Assembly: GCA_026874595.1 (NCBI GenBank)
Contig: CM049313.1
Location: 26,286,008-26,350,007, forward strand
Reading direction: 5' to 3'
DNA from: Sipunculus nudus
Lineage: Eukaryota; Annelida; Sipuncula; Golfingiida; Sipunculidae
Length of the DNA: 64,000 bases
Made by a program: the position numbers and the translations under genes. The notes under the pieces are model-generated. The model was given only the letters and a program-made list of their open reading frames with translations. It was not told the origin of the DNA and did not search any database. Position 1 is the stretch's first letter. Every line of letters starts with the position of its first letter. This document shows, piece after piece, positions 61,526 to 64,000 of this stretch.

Positions 61526-64000
61526 AAATAATGCCACAACATGGCATCTTTGAGATTATTACTTGGAATACTGTTCCAAAAAAGTTTTGTACATTGGAGT
61601 TTTCAGTTAATCCTTAATTTTTACAACCCTAATTATAACAACCAAGGAGTTTATAACAAAAGGAGTTACAACTGTAAGAAAATCTGCCAGGTCTTGAGTA
61701 TCAGTCGTACCCTAATTACAACTGAGACCTAATAAGCCCATTAACCCTATTGTGCACCTATTTTACCATGGTGTCATGCGCAGCCGCGGCAAGGCTTTTG
61801 ATACAGTGAGGTTGTTGGATGTTACTTAGGCAGACCGCTGAAGCTTTTCAGGCCGAGAGCGATATATCCAGTAACTGTGCAGTAAATCACTGGAATAACA
61901 TTGACCAGATATATGAATGCAGAGATCATTTGTTTTGTTAAGACTTATGCACACCAGGTATATTTAGAGGAATCACTGGAGCAATTTTGGATAGATGTGG
62001 TCTCTCTGCATCAATATCTGTAGTGATACATGATGGATGACTGGTAAATAACCTTATTTTCCTTGAATAATTTCGGAATTCTATAAGTTCCTATCAGTGT
62101 ACACACTTCTGACAGGTATTAAAGGGGCCCAATACCTATCAAGCATGTTGAATTCACATAAAAAATAGCTTCTTCCCTTTAAAATAAATCTGTACTTGCC
62201 AAAATATTGTCTGAAAACAGTTTGCTTACACCCTGTAAACAAGTGTTCAAAACAGTGGGCAGGGTGCGATCACAGGTGTTAACATAATCACAGCGCGTGG
62301 GGCTGTATGCATCGGGGAGCCACAACATGTGTCAATGAGGAGATGCCCACACTGACTTAGCCCAAAAAATGTTAAACATGTTCCCACTGGCTGAAACACC
62401 GCATGTTGCAGCTCAAAATCAGACGTCCTGTCATGCAGCTTTGTCATGGTAAACAGACACATGGACTGTGTTTACAAACATGCAGAGCCACAACAAGGCG
62501 TATTTGAGGTACTGAGACAGTGTGCTAGGATGGTTTTGCTGGGAAAATTTTGTATAAAGCAAAAGTGAACTGACAGAGTGAAAGAATAGGCATACGATTG
62601 TTCCTGAATATGTTACTTTAATAATTAGGCTTGTTTTACACTATTCCATGCATAACAAAATGTTATGACACCCATGTCCGGATGACTTTCATTTTCACTG
62701 ATAACGGTGAGCCCTCACCCTCTGCGTCACTGATGGTGTTTTTCTTGTATTATTACCCATGTTTACAGAGGCCTAGCGATAGCCTAAGCGTCATTAGCAA
62801 CAACAGTTCACACACAACGCACACCACACAATGTTTATATGATAATATATTGTGTAAACTTACAATTGTTCTAATATTTACATTCAATGCTTGAGGAGAT
62901 AAATTTGAGGAGAAATTAACTTAATGCCTGGGGTCTCCGGGAACTAACATGCTGTTCCAAAGTCACGCCAAAGGGAGGATTCTCACGCTGTATCAATTAG
63001 CGCAGGCCTTACCAGCGCCATTTCTCTGTGCCTTTGAGCAGCGAGTTTTATGATATCCATCAGCAACATTTGACACGGCCAGACTCACAGAACTGTAACT
63101 CTATTTGTTATGAATTCCTTGTTTTAACTAAATAAAAGATTCAGTCAAAGATTCCGTCAATTTGATTAAAATTTTCCTTTTCAAATGAGGTATACAAACT
63201 GTTGGTTGGATGAGGGAGAAACAATATCATTATGCTAATTATCATCTCAACTATAATTTAATACTGAAATTTATATTCAATTTCACACATGTTAAAAAAG
63301 AATCCAAAGGTTTTATTTTTCTGAAGTAAGGCACACATCATATTATGAACATTCACAATTTTATAGCAATACATCACATTGTGGACACATTTAAAGTGCA
63401 CTTTAATTATTGTATCCCCTTGTGATACAATACAAAATCCAAAATGTAGCAAAAGTCTAGAATAAGAATGAATTAAATATAGAAAATTATAACATTCATC
63501 TAGTTTATGCATTCTGTCCATTGGGGGGGGGGCACCGGGGAAGCCTAGCTAAACTGAGACAAGCGAAGCAATAACATAACATAACATAGGTGAGGGCTGC
63601 ATCTCATACTGCAGACCACACTGGACTGGGTTGATGTAAACAACACTTGACATGGTGCATGAAAACTTGAATAAAAGCTTCCCCTTTTCACAAATTCCTT
63701 TCAAATTTCATATTTTATTAGTTTAAAACCATATCTGTCAATCACATGAAAATAAAAGCAAATGTACATACAGGAAAAAACTGTGCATGCCATAGTCAAA
63801 TTTGGATAAAATTTCAGGTAATGATTTTATATTTATGCTTGTAACTTAAAAATTTACAAAATTATGATATAATTTCTGGTATACAATTAAAACTATGTTA
63901 AATATAGATATATGCTTAAAATAAGCTCTCTTTCTAAACAAATTATCATGTTAAATGAGAAATTTTATTTCTTGATTTTTGACAAAGTGCATTATGTTTA
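61526..64000. other. Region with no recognised gene
   Basis: Largely AT-rich, with somewhat GC-richer patches at 61740-61870, 62230-62530 and 62930-63080 that read as neither coding nor repeat. ORFs here (60-87 codons) show no domain. A G run lies at 63524-63532. An upstream POLG exon with Exo I was looked for on the minus strand and not found. Confidence 0.4.

Noticed and set aside
62247-62894. Possible exons in a less AT-rich patch
   Set aside because: No frame has a recognisable domain, and no convincing acceptor-donor pair bounds an open segment in a POLG-compatible phase.

Overview
The window is a repeat-rich stretch of an animal nuclear genome. It looks like a marine invertebrate, most plausibly a bivalve mollusc; that is inferred from the style of the repeats and is not proven. 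Coding content is very low, introns are large, and almost every open reading frame over 60 codons is a by-product of repeats. No prokaryotic gene organisation, CRISPR array, rRNA or tRNA gene was recognised.

One conserved gene can be read: part of the catalytic subunit of mitochondrial DNA polymerase gamma (POLG), on the minus strand. Five exons join in frame: 49573-49765, 43710-43865, 37552-37689, 15654-15733 and 15318-15500. They encode the exonuclease domain from just after motif Exo I, through Exo II and Exo III, to the region after it, about 250 residues. Upstream exons (mitochondrial signal, Exo I) and downstream exons (linker and polymerase domain) were not found and probably lie outside the window. 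About 750 coding bases are spread over 34 kb because the introns are packed with repeats.

Layout. 1-5.8 kb: a long modular repeat (family D) split by a terminal-inverted-repeat (TIR) element. 6.7-12.4 kb: a family A modular repeat holding a family B element, which itself holds a hAT-like element. 12.6-15.3 kb: a 48-bp minisatellite starting exactly at the POLG 15318 splice donor. 15.75-37.1 kb: the POLG intron between 15.7 and 37.6 kb. Here a 42-bp tandem array is split first by a 4.5-kb TIR element carrying a 252-bp satellite and again by a 15.8-kb TA-flanked element full of nested repeats. 37.8-39.1 kb: a 56-bp tandem array. 39.8-43.2 kb: another family A copy split by a TIR element. 45.3-47.2 kb: a TTAA-flanked element with a small plus-strand ORF. 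47.7-48.5 kb: family C. 50.5 kb: a fold-back repeat. 51.5-57.2 kb: family D split by a DIRS-type retrotransposon remnant. 57.2-64 kb: mostly AT-rich sequence with a few elements.

Families A-D are different repeats. They share a near-identical 5' start (AAC[A/T]AG followed by a small hairpin), 3' ends of the type CTAAAAA (a hairpin in A and B), and, in A, C and D, internal modules built round the 12-bp palindrome GGTGGCGCCACC. This suggests one mobilising machinery, possibly Helitron/Helentron-like, but none of its enzymes is encoded here. The best leads are the splice-donor minisatellite, the DIRS remnant with a legible internal complementary region, the dimeric 252-bp satellite inside a transposon, and the shared termini.
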